Positions 18,800 to 30,299 of a stretch of DNA of 64,000 bases are shown here, one piece after another (position 1 is the first letter of the stretch; every line of letters begins with the position of its first letter). Below the pieces are notes generated by a model. That model made no database searches. It was not told the origin of the DNA and was given only the letters and a program-made list of their open reading frames with translations. The position numbers were made by a program, and so were the translations under genes. This stretch comes from Prorocentrum cordatum (lineage: Eukaryota > Sar > Dinophyceae > Prorocentrales > Prorocentraceae): positions 188,001-252,000 of the forward strand of contig CAUYUJ010001448.1 in the NCBI GenBank assembly GCA_963575745.1, given 5' to 3'.

Positions 18800-19010
18800 C
18801 CAGATACTTTGAACAAAAACAAGCAACAAAAAAACACATAAATTCAAATTATTAATTAATTAATGGAATAAATTTTAAAAAATGAATTTCCAATGACAAA
18901 CCCAAATAAACAATGTAAAATCTGAATAAACAATAGAAAATCATAATTTTTGAATTTCCGGTTAAAAATCTCACTGGCGAATAGATTTCCTTCCCTACAG
19001 GATCCTTGAA
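18800..19010. other. AT-rich islet in GC-rich DNA
   Basis: A sharp switch from GC-rich sequence to about 200 bp of A/T (ATTATTAATTAATTAATGGAA and similar). It marks the end of the left gene cluster. No gene seen. Confidence 0.7.
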
Positions 19011-19059
19011 TCATCCGAATGGACAACCTCAGGCCAGGTCGGAAAAAACGCATACATGA

Positions 19060-19880
19060 ACCCAGAAGTATGAGGATGTCTCAAGCCAAACCCGCCCGAC
19101 CACCTTCCGCGTGACACTTCCGAACCCAGATTTGGATGATTCTGGCGAGGCTGTCCAGACCACCTCCTCTCTGCTAGTCCCGAGTTGCGAGGAGGTCTCA
19201 GGCGAAGCTGGCTGGACCACTTCAGGCCAAAGCGTCTCCGAGCCCAGTTGCGAGGACGTCTCAAGCAAAATGAGCTAGGTCAGGGCATCTTCGAGCCCAG
19301 AATTGCGAGGATGTCTCAGGAGAAACAGACTCAGACCACGCGAAATCAGGGCATCTACGAGCCCCCGGTTGCGAGGACTGTCTCAGGCGAATCGGGCTGA
19401 AATTGGCTGTACGGTCAGGGCACCTGTGAGCAAGTAGTTGCCAGGAAGTCTCAGGTGAACTGGTCGAACCCAGAATTGCGAGGATGTGTGAGGTAGAGCT
19501 GGCTGACCACTTCAGGCCAGGGCATCTCCAAGCCCAGAGTTGCGAGGATTTCTCAAGCGAGATGGGCTGGACCACCCCAGGTCAGGGCATCCCTGGGCCC
19601 TGAGTTGCGAAGGTGTGTCAATCGAAACTTGACGGAATGCCTCGCGTGGCATCTGGAGGCCACAGTTGCGAGGATGTTTCAAACGAATCGGACTGGACGA
19701 CCTCTTGCGCCACATCTTGAAGCCCAGAATTGCGAGGATGTCTCAGGCGAAACTGGCCAGCATACTTCGCGCGCGGCGTCTCGTAAGCCAGAATTGAGAA
19801 GATGGCTTAGCCGAAACGGACCGGCTCGCCTCTCGCGCGGGGTCTCTGGGCTCTGAATTTCCAGGTTGCCTAAGGCCAAA
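19060..19880. repeat. Degenerate minisatellite, about 60-bp unit
   Basis: Roughly 13 imperfect units, each carrying GAGCCCAG, TTGCGAGGATGTCTCAGGC and often GACCACTTCAGG. Unit length varies from about 53 to 70 bp. Open frames through it on either strand are repeat artefacts. Confidence 0.85.
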
Positions 19881-22440
19881 TTGGTGTGACCACCTCAGCT
19901 GAGGCTAAGTTCAGGCACAGAACTGTGACGATGTAAGGACTTGCGAAAACGATGTTCCCTCCTCCGCCTCCTCGGTGGTGTTGATTTTCAGAGGCCTGCA
20001 AATGCCGCAACTCTTGCTCCTCAGATGCTGTTGCTGCTTGCGTTGCGCAAGCAACCCGAACGGGAGCGAGGATGATGATGACAGCGTGCTAAAAGATAGT
20101 GATAGACTTGACTTTTGAGCACGCTAGAGCTGTCAATATTCCTGGAAGTGGCATCGGACACAACTACCTTGCAAAACCCCCCAGAGTGCCGCACCCCCCC
20201 GCACAACCTCACAACCCCCTTGCACATACTGTGCGAACTTGCTTTCTAGGCGATGTAATAGACAAGACGATGGCCGCTGCCAGGACTGGCGCCCGCTCCG
20301 ATGAGGTCAGCGCAGCACGAATCGCGCCGACGCCAGTGGCCAACGGAGCGCTTGGGGCTGCCGGACCCTTGGTCGATCGGTGGGGGGCGGAATTGCAAGT
20401 TGCAAACCACTGGCCAAGGCCTGATGCTGCTCAGCGCCGCAGTACAGGGCAATGACGCGGTACTCGTCACACTGTTCGCGCCGCTCGTGGATGCGAGAAA
20501 GTCACGCCCACGCTGTTCGCCCCATACTGCGATTATGGATGTTGTCGCGATCGGCTGAGAGATACCGCATCATCCGCTCGAGAAAAAGGTATCCCCGGTC
20601 TCGCGCTGAGGCAGCTCTGGAGCACAATATGCTGCGCAGGCTACTGACAAGCACAGGCACGAAATGACCCATGGAAGATCCCGTTCGGATTCGAAGATCG
20701 GTGTTGCAGGCAGGTATTTTCGTATCGCCGTTCTGGCGGGATGCCGTACAATTTCCATCTGCGTATCCTGCTGCATCGCCTCGCTGAGTGCTCGATGGTA
20801 CGACGTGTGTGTGTGTGTGTGTGTGTATGTGTGTGTGAGATTATGTGTGCGTTTGTGCATGTGTGTATGTGGGGGAGCAGGCATCCAGCGACAGAGATCT
20901 GCCTGCGATTACCTGGAAGCCCACAGCGGAACGCATTCATGAGAAGAAAGCGTTGTTGACCAAGTATCGCCGACACCCTGTCGTAGGCCATGCCACCATA
21001 ATTGCATATTCCGTATGGAAATCTCCATATCGGTGGCAGTCTGGGGTCAGGTACCTTACAGAAACATGAAACTTCTGCAGGGTTGCGGCCTCGGTGGTGC
21101 ACCCAGGCATCTAATATGCGAGTGAACTTCCTGTTGGACTCCTCCTGCTCATCCTCCCCACTGGCAATCTCATCCTCCAATCTTTATGCTCCTTCTGCTC
21201 CTCCCCATCCTTTTCATCCAGCTTCCTACTTTTCGTGTTGGTACCTTCGCCGCCTCGCCGCCCTCTGAGGGGCCTAAACCATCGCCACACAGCGCCTGTA
21301 GCAATGTCGCCCAGATCCAATGCTACCCAACTAGCTCGTGTTTCCTCGAGCTCCCAGGTGCCTTCACGACCGCTCCCAACACAACCCTCCTTCGAGTGCT
21401 CAAGGACCCGTCCCTGGGACTCGGGTGGTTGGCCACCTCCCGGCGTCGTCAACAGGTTGTGGCTCTTCGATTGTATTTCAATGCTGCTTTAGCTTAGGTG
21501 AGAGAGCGCGTTTCACGGGCGCTTGCCTTGGGAACATTCGGCGGCGCGCTTCGAACCGGGAAGTGGGCCCCCCCCCTCCCCCCCAGCACTTGACGTTGTG
21601 GATGCCATGACAATGGACACTCTAAAAATCTGATTATTTGATTAATAATGTGTTTCACATGTGTAAACTATGTTGTAAACATGTTTAAAACATGCTTCTA
21701 CACATTTAAAACATGTTTGAAACATGTTCTGACATCTGGAAATTATGTGGCAGCATGCTTCCTCTCCATTAATCGACTTCCACAAACTTGGCGCCGTCGA
21801 TCAGAATCAGGGGGATTCCGCTCCCCCCTACCCCCACCCTTCCCGAACCTCCCCCCTCCCCCTCCCAAGGAGGGTGGGGGGTCCAAACCCACCCCCCCAG
21901 CGCTGGCACCGGCGCCGGCGCTGGCGGCCGCCAACAGCGCCGACGGCGGGGACGCAACGACGATGACCGCGGTCCCAGCTGGAAATCAGGAAGCTTATAA
22001 TGATTTGAGATGGCGGGCTGCAACGCACACTGCGGTGGCAGGGGGTGGATTGCCCAGGGGGGTGGTGACCCTCCCTCTCCTCCTACTCGGGGGAAGGGGG
22101 AGCGGAGGGTGCCGACGCCGACGCGCTCAAACGACAGGTATTTCTATCAAGGTGCCCTCTGTGCAGGGTCGAGATTCCCCCTCGGTGCCAAGCTAGCTCG
22201 ACTTCGGACTACTCGGGTAATTCCCCCCCCGGCGCCGGAGCTGGCGCCAGCGCTGACGGCGGCCAGCAGCGCCTACGGCGGGGAAGCAGCGGCGATTACC
22301 AGAGAGGGCCCAGAAGCCGCAGAGGGAACACACAAATCGCCATATCGAGCTTTCGCCCCCTAGAAGCCACCGAGAGGCCCTTCGGAAAGTCCACGAGGCA
22401 TCACACATGCTCCTCATACGCCCCCGAGACGCTTCTGACG
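19881..22440. other. Gene-free region
   Basis: No frame here has a recognisable domain or convincing composition. It contains a short TG/CA tract (20803-20845), an AT-rich patch with ACATGT palindromes (21640-21740), and a GC-rich segment at 21898-21975 partly repeated at 22230-22305 (GGCGCCGGCGCTGGCGGC type). Confidence 0.5.
20803..20845. repeat. (TG)n tract
   Basis: About 20 TG units with a few TA interruptions. Confidence 0.9.
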
Positions 22441-22495
22441 AGACCTTGAGAGGTGTCTATTAGAACTCTGACGCGAAGCCGAGACACGGTGGCGG
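22405..22495 (+). repeat. Flank module of a triplet-tailed repeat, copy 1
   Basis: CATGCTCCTCATACGCCCCC to CACGGTGGCGG, ending exactly where the CAC/CCA array starts. It aligns well with 48839-48928, where a different triplet array follows. Shared words include TCTATTAGAACTCTGAC versus TCTATTGGAACTCTGAC. Confidence 0.7.
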
Positions 22496-23850
22496 GACAC
22501 CACCACCACCACCACGACCACCACAACCCACCACTACCACAACCACCACCATCACAACAAACCACCACCACAACCACCACCAAAAACGCCAGCACCACCA
22601 GCACCACCACAACCCACCACAACCCACCACAACCACCACCACCACCAAAAACACCACACCATTACCAGCACCATCGCCACCACAGCCACCACCACAACCA
22701 TCACCACAACCTTCCACCGTCACCACCACAAACCACCACAACCACCACAACCAATACCACCACCACCACCACCTCAACCCACAATCACCACCACCACCAC
22801 CAAACCACCACACAACCACCACCACCACAGCCACCACCATCACCACTACAACAGCAACTCACCACCACAACCACCACCATCACAATAACAACAGCCCACC
22901 ACTACCACCACAATCTACCACACCACCAAGCCACCACAACCACCACAGCCACCACCATCACCACCACAACAGCAACTCACCACCACAACCACCACCACCA
23001 CCACAATAACAACAACCCACCACCACCACCACCACCACCACCAAACCACCAAACAACCACCACCACCACAGCCACCACCATCACCACCACAACAGCAGCT
23101 CACCACCACCGCCACGACCACCACCACCTCAACCCACCACACCAACACCACCACAACCCACCACACCACCAGCACCACCGCCACCACCACCACCAGCACC
23201 ATCTCCACAAACCACCACCACCACCACAACCACCGCCACCGACATTACCACAAACCACCACACCACAACCACCACCACCGCAACCACCACCACACCACCA
23301 CCAAACCACCACCACCACCAGCAGCCACCACAACCACCACCACCACCCACCACCGCAATCACTACCACTTCAACAAACCACCACAACCATAACCACCGCC
23401 ACCACCACCACCACAGACCACCACCACCACCACAAACCATTACACCACCACCACCACCACGACGACCACCAACCACCACCAGCACCACCAAACCACCACA
23501 ACCACCAAACCACCACCACAACCCACCACCGCCACAACCACCACCACCACCACAACCCACCACCACCACTACCACCACGACAAACCACCACATCACCACC
23601 GCCACCACCACCACCACCTTAACCCACCACCACAACAACTACCATCACCACCGCCACCAGAAACCACCGCACCACCACCACCACCACCACAACCTGCCAC
23701 CACAACCACCACAACAACCACCACCGCCACCACCACCAACTACCACACCACCACCACCACCACCACCACCACCACCACCACCACTGGCACCACCACCACC
23801 GCCACAACAACAACCACCACCACCATCACCACAGCCCATCACCACCCCAA
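22496..23850. repeat. 1.35-kb CAC/CCA array
   Basis: An imperfect ACC/CCA trinucleotide array with AAC interruptions; the plus strand is nearly free of G and T. Long His/Thr/Pro frames on plus and Trp/Val/Gly frames on minus are artefacts of the array. Confidence 0.97.
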
Positions 23851-23907
23851 CCTCAGGAGATGCCCCAAGAGACGCCCAAGAGGCGCCCAGGAAGCCTCAC
23901 ACATGCC

Positions 23908-24423
23908 CTTTCTAAGGCAGGGCGGCGAGATGGCCAGAGATGGATTTTCACCACGCCGCGTCGCGCACAGCCTGCCGCTCCGAAGGTTTCGCGCCGCCAG
24001 CGGCGGCAGTGGGCCTCGCTCGAGGACCCTGGCTTCCAGGGCGCCCGAAACTTGAAAGCAGCGAGTGCCAGCTCCAGGGGGGGGACATGCGGGGGGCGGT
24101 TTGGGGAGCATGAGCCCATGTGTGTGAGACAGAATGTTGCCGGGTCTACTCTCGCAGCTCTGAACGCACACCTCGCTGTCCCACTCCCCTCTGTCCCGCC
24201 TAGGCCCTTGGGGGGGATTTTGAATTCGCGGCCCTATCTGCGCGCGCACTAAGAAACCCCGTTTGCAAACGCGCATTCTAAAACAGAGCGACGGGATGGC
24301 CAGAGATGGATATTCACCGCGCCGCGGCACGCGCAGCCTGCCATTCCGAAGGTTTCGTGCCGCCAGCGGCGGCAATCTGGGCCTCGCTCGAAAATTGAAA
24401 GCAGCGAGGGCCAGCCCCAGAAA
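23908..24423 (+). repeat. Two direct copies of about 150-170 bp, 361 bp apart
   Basis: 23908-24079 and 24269-24423 share GATGGCCAGAGATGGAT, CCGAAGGTTTCG and GAAAGCAGCGAG in the same order. The spacer (24107-24240) is itself a dispersed repeat found again at 37390-37515. The layout resembles long terminal repeats around a very short element, but no coding lies between them. Confidence 0.7.
24107..24240 (+). repeat. Dispersed repeat, copy A
   Basis: Contains GAGCCCATGTGTGTGAGACA, AATGTTGCCGG, TCTACTCTCGCAGCTC and CCTCTGTCCCGCC. The same words occur in the same order at 37390-37515. Confidence 0.75.
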
Positions 24424-24536
24424 AAAACGCCCACGAGCCCCGCGACCTCGGTCCACGCATGAAGATTTGGATTTGGGAGGGCGGGGCGCATTAGCATAAT
24501 CTGATGGGCGAGGGGGGGGAGGACGGGGGAGACACT

Positions 24537-25300
24537 CTAGCACCGGGCAGGCAGGGCGTGCGTCGGCAAGGCCGTCACGTCTCCTGGCTCGTCCATGGGC
24601 GCCGCGGCCTGGGAGCCGAGGGGTCCGACGATCTTCGCGGCGGCCTGGCTGGCCGCACTCAACGAGCTGATCTGAGGGGCGCCTCGGATAACAACTTGGA
24701 CATCATGTTTGGCTTCTCGCCCCAACTGCTTGACTTCGGGCGGTAGCTTCGAGTTGTGAACAATGAATGAGCGTGGCTTGCTGTATCTATCCATGATTTT
24801 ACTTTGGGCCAACCGGCCTCTCCTCTGAATTTCGCCGATGGGGCGCCTCTTGTACAGGATGTCGCGACTTGGCCCGCTGCGTCTCAACGCGTGCGTAGGC
24901 CCGACCCAGTTCATGTCTTTATCCGCCAAGATCTTTCGCAGTGCAACTCCTGCCTTTGCGGCCGTCGTATTGAATTGAGCTCGACCTTCGGCGCGTCTTG
25001 CACTCGCTCTGCAATCGTAGTGGCGAGCCCAAGGTCATCGATAGAACGCCTTGCTCTTGGTCGGTATTCGCGCTCTCCTCTGTGGTGTCGCCCGAGCAGA
25101 AGCGCAACTTTGATTGACCTCGGATCTGCTGGATCTCGATAGCTCACACGCACGTCCTCCGTTCTCAACTGAAGCCAGTCCTGCTCTCGAAGATAGCAAT
25201 CGTAGGCCAGCAAGAAGGCCATCCCTTCGTCCAGAGGCCGGGCCCCCTTCCCGCGCCTCCTGGTACCTCTCCCAGCTGTGCAACGCTCTCTGGGCAGTCG
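24537..25300 (-). pseudogene. Tyrosine recombinase domain of element 1
   Basis: Two frames together: 25.3-24.93 kb (AMAFLLAYDCYLREQDWLQL-like helix, then LRTEDVRV) and 24929-24537. The latter carries HALRRSGPSRD, matching the H-x-x-R box of tyrosine recombinases, followed by EIQRRGRLAQSKIMDRYSKP with the candidate catalytic Tyr in DRYSKP. The box-II Trp usual in dinoflagellate copies (RGRW) is Leu. The C-terminal tail after the Tyr is low-complexity. Frameshifted near 24.93 kb, so not expressed as one protein without correction. Confidence 0.6.
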
Positions 25301-25701
25301 GCATCTCCGACTTCCATTCTGGGTAGATGTGCATCGAGCCGCGGCACAGCATGGTGCCCTGGTTCAGGGGAGCCCTCTCCACGAAACATATGTTGTCCAG
25401 CTCGGCGGCCGCCGTGATGTCCCGTTCGCCCGGGCTGGATGGTGGAAGACGTTTCCTGTGCACCTCGCGAAGGGCGCTCCACTTCCGTGATGTACTGCAT
25501 GTTGGCGCCGTCCTGCTCGGCGTGGATCAGCAGCCTGAATGGCCGCTCCAGCTTGTCGTCTCCGAGGGAGCTCCTGCTGACGGGGCTCTCGATGGCTGCG
25601 CTCTCGAAGGCTCTGGGGCCTGTCTTCTTCGTCGGGATGTCGGGTCGACGGCGAGCGCTGTCTTGCTTTCCCGCAATGGAAGCCTTCTTCCTGATCGAGC
25701 C

Positions 25702-26330
25702 CTATCTCTCTAACTTGATGTCCTCCGCAGTAGCCCCTGAAGGTATGTCTAAGTCATCGCCCTGGTTCTCCATGTCTTTTTCATGCCACTCATCTGCTTC
25801 GGCGTCTCGCGGCCCCTGGCTAGCGGCACTGGCAACGAACGCGTCGCAGCATATCACCGAGAAACACATCACACTTATAGATGCCAGGCCTGGGCACAAT
25901 CGGCGCGCGTGCCCTTTATCTCGATATGGTCGCCCAGGGGCCCCTCGAACGGGTGCTCGGAATCCAGGGCGACCTTCTTCTGCTAGGCCTTCGTCTTGGT
26001 GATCTCGGCGCTGCCGGTGCTCTTTCCTCTCGACGGGCCGCCCGCTGGGTTCGTGTCCGTAGGTGTCCACCTCGACGTCGGCCTCGCGCCCATCGCTAGG
26101 GCGACGGCGCCAATCTTCCTCATCTGCGTCGTCAGCGGGCGGGATGAGCCCCTCATTTTTCTCGCCGCGCCGACCGTCATCATCGAGTCGCACAGGGCCA
26201 GAAATCGGCGGAACCAGTACTTGGACGATCTGCGCAGATGCCTCGCCACAGAGGTCACTGTCCGCATCTCCTGCACATTGATGTGGGCCTCGTATGCCCG
26301 CGCTCCTTTTCATGATAGGTGCAATCTCGA
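25702..26330 (-). other. Acidic unassigned open segment in element 1
   Basis: The open minus-strand frame between the methyltransferase and the recombinase is rich in Asp/Glu/Arg (DADEEDWRRRPSDGREAD) and ends GATAEDIKLER with a stop at 25702. It may be a linker of the element's polyprotein. No domain recognised. Confidence 0.35.
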
Positions 26331-26479
26331 TATCTCCGCCCAGCGGTCCATGACTGCCTTCGGCCTCTCTGGGGGGCTCCGAACTTCTCGGGCTCTGCAA
26401 TCGTGGATGATCAGCTCCTTCACGTCGATCGCCTGCCGCGCCAGCTTCGCGTGGGCGCCGCAGGGACCTGGGGGGCGCA

Positions 26480-27116
26480 CCGCATCGCGGCGCGTCCACA
26501 GCTGACCTCTGGAGCTCCGCCCTCGCACTGCTTCATGTAAGTGATACCTTGAGCAGCGGCAGGCGAGATCCTTCAGCGCTGCCGCGCGCGTGGGCAGGCG
26601 GGTCGGCTTCGGCCACTTGGCCCCGAAGGCGCAGTGCACTATCTCCACCGAGAAGACGCCCGCATGATCCATCAACTTCATCGTCTCGGGGAGGTCCCAG
26701 ATTAAGGACGTCTTGGGATTCTCGAGGGGGAAGCCCACGCCTGCTGCCAAACGCGCGATGCACGCATGGAGATCGCCGCCTGCGCCAGAGCGTTCCCTTC
26801 TCGGACCCTCCGCACCTGCTGGGGCGATAAGCCAGGGGGCCCCCGAACCCGCCGGCCAGGGGCTCGGGCGGCAAGCCGGCGCGCCCGAGAGATCGACGAG
26901 CACGGAGGCGCCATGTGAACTAGGAAGAACAGCCCGCTCAGGATGGCCTGGCACATGGCTTCGACGAAGGATGGATCCATCAGTCGCGGCGTGGGCCCCG
27001 AGCTTTGTCCACGAACAGGGTCTCGCACTGGCATTCGCCCTGCGCCTCCTCGCCGAAGCCGCAAACCGCCGTAGCCTGAGAACACGTCGGCCATCCAGCG
27101 CTGGGGCGGCACCTCG
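26480..27116 (-). pseudogene. C5 DNA methyltransferase-like domain of element 1
   Basis: WMADVFSGYGGLRLRRG (cofactor loop, compare vDlFsGxGG) opens at about 27.1 kb. HMAPPCSSISRARR holds the Pro-Cys of catalytic motif IV at about 26.9 kb. VREGNALAQAAI follows. After a frameshift near 26.73 kb comes PLENPKTSLIWDLPE (ENP motif VI-like) and CAFGAKWPKPTRL. The Cys nucleophile and the ENP are both present, so of the three copies this is the least damaged at the active site. The fold is a cytosine-methyltransferase type by motif; the substrate is unknown. Confidence 0.6.
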
Positions 27117-27171
27117 CCATCGCCAGTCACCCGAGGGATACCTCGCCCTGAGCACTCCAGCGCGTCGCCGC

Positions 27172-27504
27172 TCAGCATCTCCTCCTCCTCCTCCTCCTCC
27201 TCTTCGTCCATCGCCATGTCGCGCAGCTGCTGTGTCCCCCGCTGCCTGTCGACTTCCGCCTCCACCTCGGCCCGCGACGCTTCGAAACCATTGCGCCCAG
27301 GCCTGTCTCGCTCGCGTCCGTGGCGAACACCGCCTCGCTCCACCGAGCCCCCAGGTGCGTGCACATCAAAGGGGCCAGATGGTACAGCATGTGGAGCTTG
27401 TTCAGGGCGCCCTCCCGCAGCTCGAGCCGCCCTTGACCCCCGTTGCACTTCGTCGCTGACTTGCAGCGCGAGTCCAGCAGGCAGAAGGCGGAGCAGCAAC
27501 GCAT
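27172..27504 (-). pseudogene. RNase H-like segment of element 1
   Basis: LYHLAPLMCTHLGARWSEAV followed by FATDASETGLGAMVSK has the Asp-Ala-Ser-x-x-Gly pattern typical of the domain that follows RT in these elements (first catalytic Asp of an RNase H fold). A Glu-rich tract from a CCT microsatellite (27180-27210) follows. Frameshifted relative to both neighbours. Confidence 0.5.
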
Positions 27505-27566
27505 CGCTCACCAGAACCAAGAGCCCACTATCCACGACAGCTCCTGGACCGTCGCGCGCCCTCAGG

Positions 27567-28607
27567 CTAGCAGGGCCCCAGTCGCTCCAATCGCGTTCTG
27601 ATTTCTTGACCCTCGCGGCCGTCAGCTGGCAGGGCTCCTCGGCGATCGCCGCCCCCAGGGACAGGGGCATCGCGCCCCCCAGCCCGTCCTTGTGCATGTC
27701 CAGTCCGACCTCCGTGAGCCTCAGGCGGGCGACCTCCCGCACCGTGGCCACGATCGTGGACTCGCCCTCGCTCACCAAGAGTCAAGGAGGCAAAACCGCC
27801 CATGAAAACCCAGTAGATGAAGGCCACCTCTGCGTAGCTGGGGGGCGCCGGGCCGCATGTCACGTTTTCCAACGCTCCGCGGCAGATCGCTGGAACCCAA
27901 CCGAAGCTCATGGGCATCACGGTGAGGGACAGGCATCGGCTTCCTCTCGGCACGCCCGTGATTATTCTCTTCACCCCCTCCGACACTTGATCAATCGACG
28001 CTTCTTCGAAGACAATGCAGGGACGGAGTTCCGAACGGCTCTTGCACCTGTAGAAGAAATCGGGCACGCCCCCCAACGTCGACTTCAACGCCCTGCCCTG
28101 CGTAACGTCGCCTGACAGGTCGAGCTCCGCCATCGCCATCGGGGGCCCACGGTTGGGGTGAGGGGGCTTTCGGAAGCGCTTGTTCACGCGCCTCAGGTCC
28201 CACGCAGGCGTCAACGCGAACTTCCCGTCGTCGCGCGCCTTCCTCATCACGGAGAACACGGCCGCCTCCGACTTGCAGACGCCGGCGAAGCCCATCATCC
28301 CAGACTCCCAGAGTCTCGCAGCGACGTCCAGCCTCGCCGACTTGCGAGGTAAGCTCGGGTCGGTGTAGGCGCGTGCGCTCTCGATGTCCGTCTCGTCCAC
28401 CTGACTCGGCGGCAGGGCCGTCCTCCGTAAAGCCTGTCGAAGTGATACCTGGCCTTCGGCGAGACCAGCTTGATGTCGCACGGCCCCGTCCCTGCTGGTG
28501 GCAGAAACGCTTCGCCGCTCACGAAGGGCATGACTTCCCCTCGTTCCGGCACGCCCTCGTCGTCGTTCGATACAGTAATGTCTACGTAAGAAGGCCCAGT
28601 TTTGCAC
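27567..28607 (-). pseudogene. Reverse transcriptase domain of element 1
   Basis: AAVFSVMRKARDDGKFALTP then AWDLRRVNKRFRKPP matches RT fingers (basic residue and D-x-R-x-x-N). GGVPDFFYRCKS and MPMSFGWVPAICRGALENV match the dinoflagellate DIRS-type palm (compare MPMGWSWAP). The position expected to hold the YxDN/DD box (AFIYWVFMGGFASL) lacks the Asp pair, so this RT is probably dead. The upstream part (YVDITVSNDDEGVPERGEVM) is in another frame, joined near 28.45 kb. Confidence 0.6.
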
Positions 28608-29091
28608 GCAAGGCCAGCCGCTCGAAAGCAGACTCGGCGTCGGAGGCGTGCATCTTCAGGTCGTGGGCCTCTCGGTGGCACTGCAGCACCCTCTCGGAGA
28701 TCCCCCGTGGCAGCTCGTGGCTCATCTCCCACTCCTTCGCGCTGCCCCATGCGGTGTCTCGAAGCCGCTCGTAGCAACTAGCCGCCAACGCCGTCAAGGA
28801 CCTCGCGGCCGCGTCCGCCCTGCCTATGATCGCCTTCTCCCAGGCCGTCCGAGACCTCGATCGCCCCGACGCCGACGCCGCGGGCTCGGAAAGGCTGAAG
28901 AGCGGCAGCACCTCAGCGAGCCCCTGATTCGACCATCGGACGGGAGCTCCCACTCCGCTCTCATCATGATGAGAAATTAGAAAAACAACGGTGCTGCGCA
29001 CGTAGGTGAAGCGAGCTGCTGCCATGGCCATGGCAGCTGAAAGGACGTGCCCGGCCTGGGCCCAGCGCCTGAACTTTAGCTTGTCTGCGCG

Positions 29092-29514
29092 GCCACATCT
29101 TCCACAATTTTGTAAGAGCAGAGCTCGCGTCTCGAGAAACGCGGCACGGGCCAGATCGCAAGGCAGCGGCCCCGCCGAAGGCGAGGCAACTCGGGAGATG
29201 GCGGTCGGCACTGAGCGGGACCAGCATCCCGAACAGAAAAGCTTCAAGGAACGTAATCGAAACGCCCCAATGGCGGAGGGCAGGCAGGCCACGGGCACAC
29301 TTGAGACGGGAAAAGGCGATGGGGCGGCAGACAACACCGCGCAAGCAATGTCTGCGAGGCCCCATCTTCCACAATATTTTAAGAGCAGAGATCGTGTCTC
29401 GAAACGCGCGGCAGGGGCGAGCTCGCCAGGCAGCGGCCCTGCCGAAGTCGAGGCCACTCGGGGGATGGTGGTCGGCACTGAGCGGGACCAGCATCCCGAA
29501 AAGAAAAGCAAGTC
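29092..29514. repeat. Two direct copies of about 150 bp, 270 bp apart
   Basis: 29092-29246 and 29361-29514 share TCTTCCACAAT, AAGAGCAGAG, GTCGGCACTGAGCGGGACCA and GCATCCCGAA. Between them sits the 45-bp repeat 29303-29347. Confidence 0.85.
29303..29347 (+). repeat. 45-bp direct repeat, left copy (pair at 35385-35429)
   Basis: GAGACGGG...GGCGATGGGGCGGCAGACAA...GCAAGCA, differing from the copy at 35385-35429 at only about three positions. The two copies bracket the domains of element 2. Confidence 0.85.
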
Positions 29515-29827
29515 CCGAATCACTTCCCGAAACATGGATGTGATCTCTGCCTGTAAGGGCGGTGCCGAAGTCACGGCACAAGCCTGCATAATGGGGCTCT
29601 GCGACCTTCGCCCAAGGTGCGCGTCTAGTTGGGCGAGGCCCTGACAGCTCAATGCGTGGCTGACCAGTGCACCAGCAAACCCGCAGCCCCGACAGAGCCG
29701 CCCTCTGAGATGCTCAGTGCACTTGGGTGTCGCGCTGCCGAAAAGGAAGTGCGTCCTCTTGCGCCATCTTGTGCCGTATATGCAGAAGTCTAGGAGGCTT
29801 CTGCGGCGCTGTGGCGAGCCCGGCGCC

Positions 29828-30250
29828 TCAAAGCCTTAATGGACTGCTATATGGGTTCGCTAAGAAACGAAGTATCTGAAATTTGCCAAGCACGCGAACG
29901 ATGCGAAGGGTGGCCCTGCGGATTGTGTTGCCGCGCCGAAGGGCGGCGTGGTCTTTCTCACTGAACTCAGATCTATATTTTACCCCCCAGGGCTGCTCTG
30001 ACGTTGGAACGAAACGAGTCCGTACTCGAGCAATTGAAAAAGTTGTGCATTCTGCAGCCATGGCTGCACACGAGATCAAGCCGTTTTCGGCATCACTCTC
30101 CAGAAGGCGCAGCGCGTACTGATCGGTGAGATCTAACCTGGCGTCGTAGTTGGCATCCCAAAGGCGCGCGGCGCACGCTCGGTGCGAGATGGCTCTCCCG
30201 ACCCCGCCCTCACCGCAGAAGAGGTCCACGAAGTGCGGACGGTGGCCCAA
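29828..30250 (-). pseudogene. C5 methyltransferase-like domain of element 2
   Basis: PHFVDLFCGEGGVGRAI matches the cofactor-binding FxGxGG loop. WDANYDARLDLTDQ follows, then AAECTTFSIARVR where Pro-Cys would be expected (Pro replaced by Glu, Cys kept), then RRGNTIRRATLRIVRVLGK and FLANPYSSPL where ENP has become ANP. Loss of the ENP Glu argues against activity. It directly follows the recombinase remnant. Confidence 0.55.
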
Positions 30251-30299
30251 ACAGGCGCGAAGGGCAGGGCGGCCGCGTGGCCGAAGAAGAGCACCTCGA

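Larger units (their letters stand above)
24537..28950 (-). mobile_element. DIRS-like retroelement 1 (RT - RNase H-like - C5 MTase - Tyr recombinase), decayed
   Basis: The minus strand shows, in order, reverse transcriptase (28.6-27.8 kb), an RNase H-like segment (27.5-27.2), a C5-methyltransferase domain (27.1-26.5) and a tyrosine recombinase (25.3-24.55), in frames that change several times. Recombinase-encoding retroelements of the DIRS type integrate without an integrase; methyltransferase passengers in retroelements have been reported from dinoflagellates. The termini were not resolved. An unassigned acidic stretch (26.3-25.7 kb) lies between methyltransferase and recombinase. Confidence 0.65.
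28951..29827. other. Spacer between elements 1 and 2 with duplicated segments
   Basis: Contains the 150-bp direct repeats and a 45-bp repeat listed separately. The plus-strand frame 29006-29644 (ARPHLPQ repeated) follows the duplication and has no recognised domain; I do not call it a gene. Confidence 0.45.

Noticed and set aside
22496-23850. His/Thr/Pro-rich 389-residue protein on plus and Trp/Val/Gly proteins on minus
   Set aside because: All frames across a pure triplet array are open by composition; there is no non-repeat flanking domain.
29006-29644. 212-residue plus-strand frame with an ARPHLPQ repeat
   Set aside because: The peptide repeat mirrors a 150-bp DNA duplication; no domain, and the neighbouring coding is on the minus strand.
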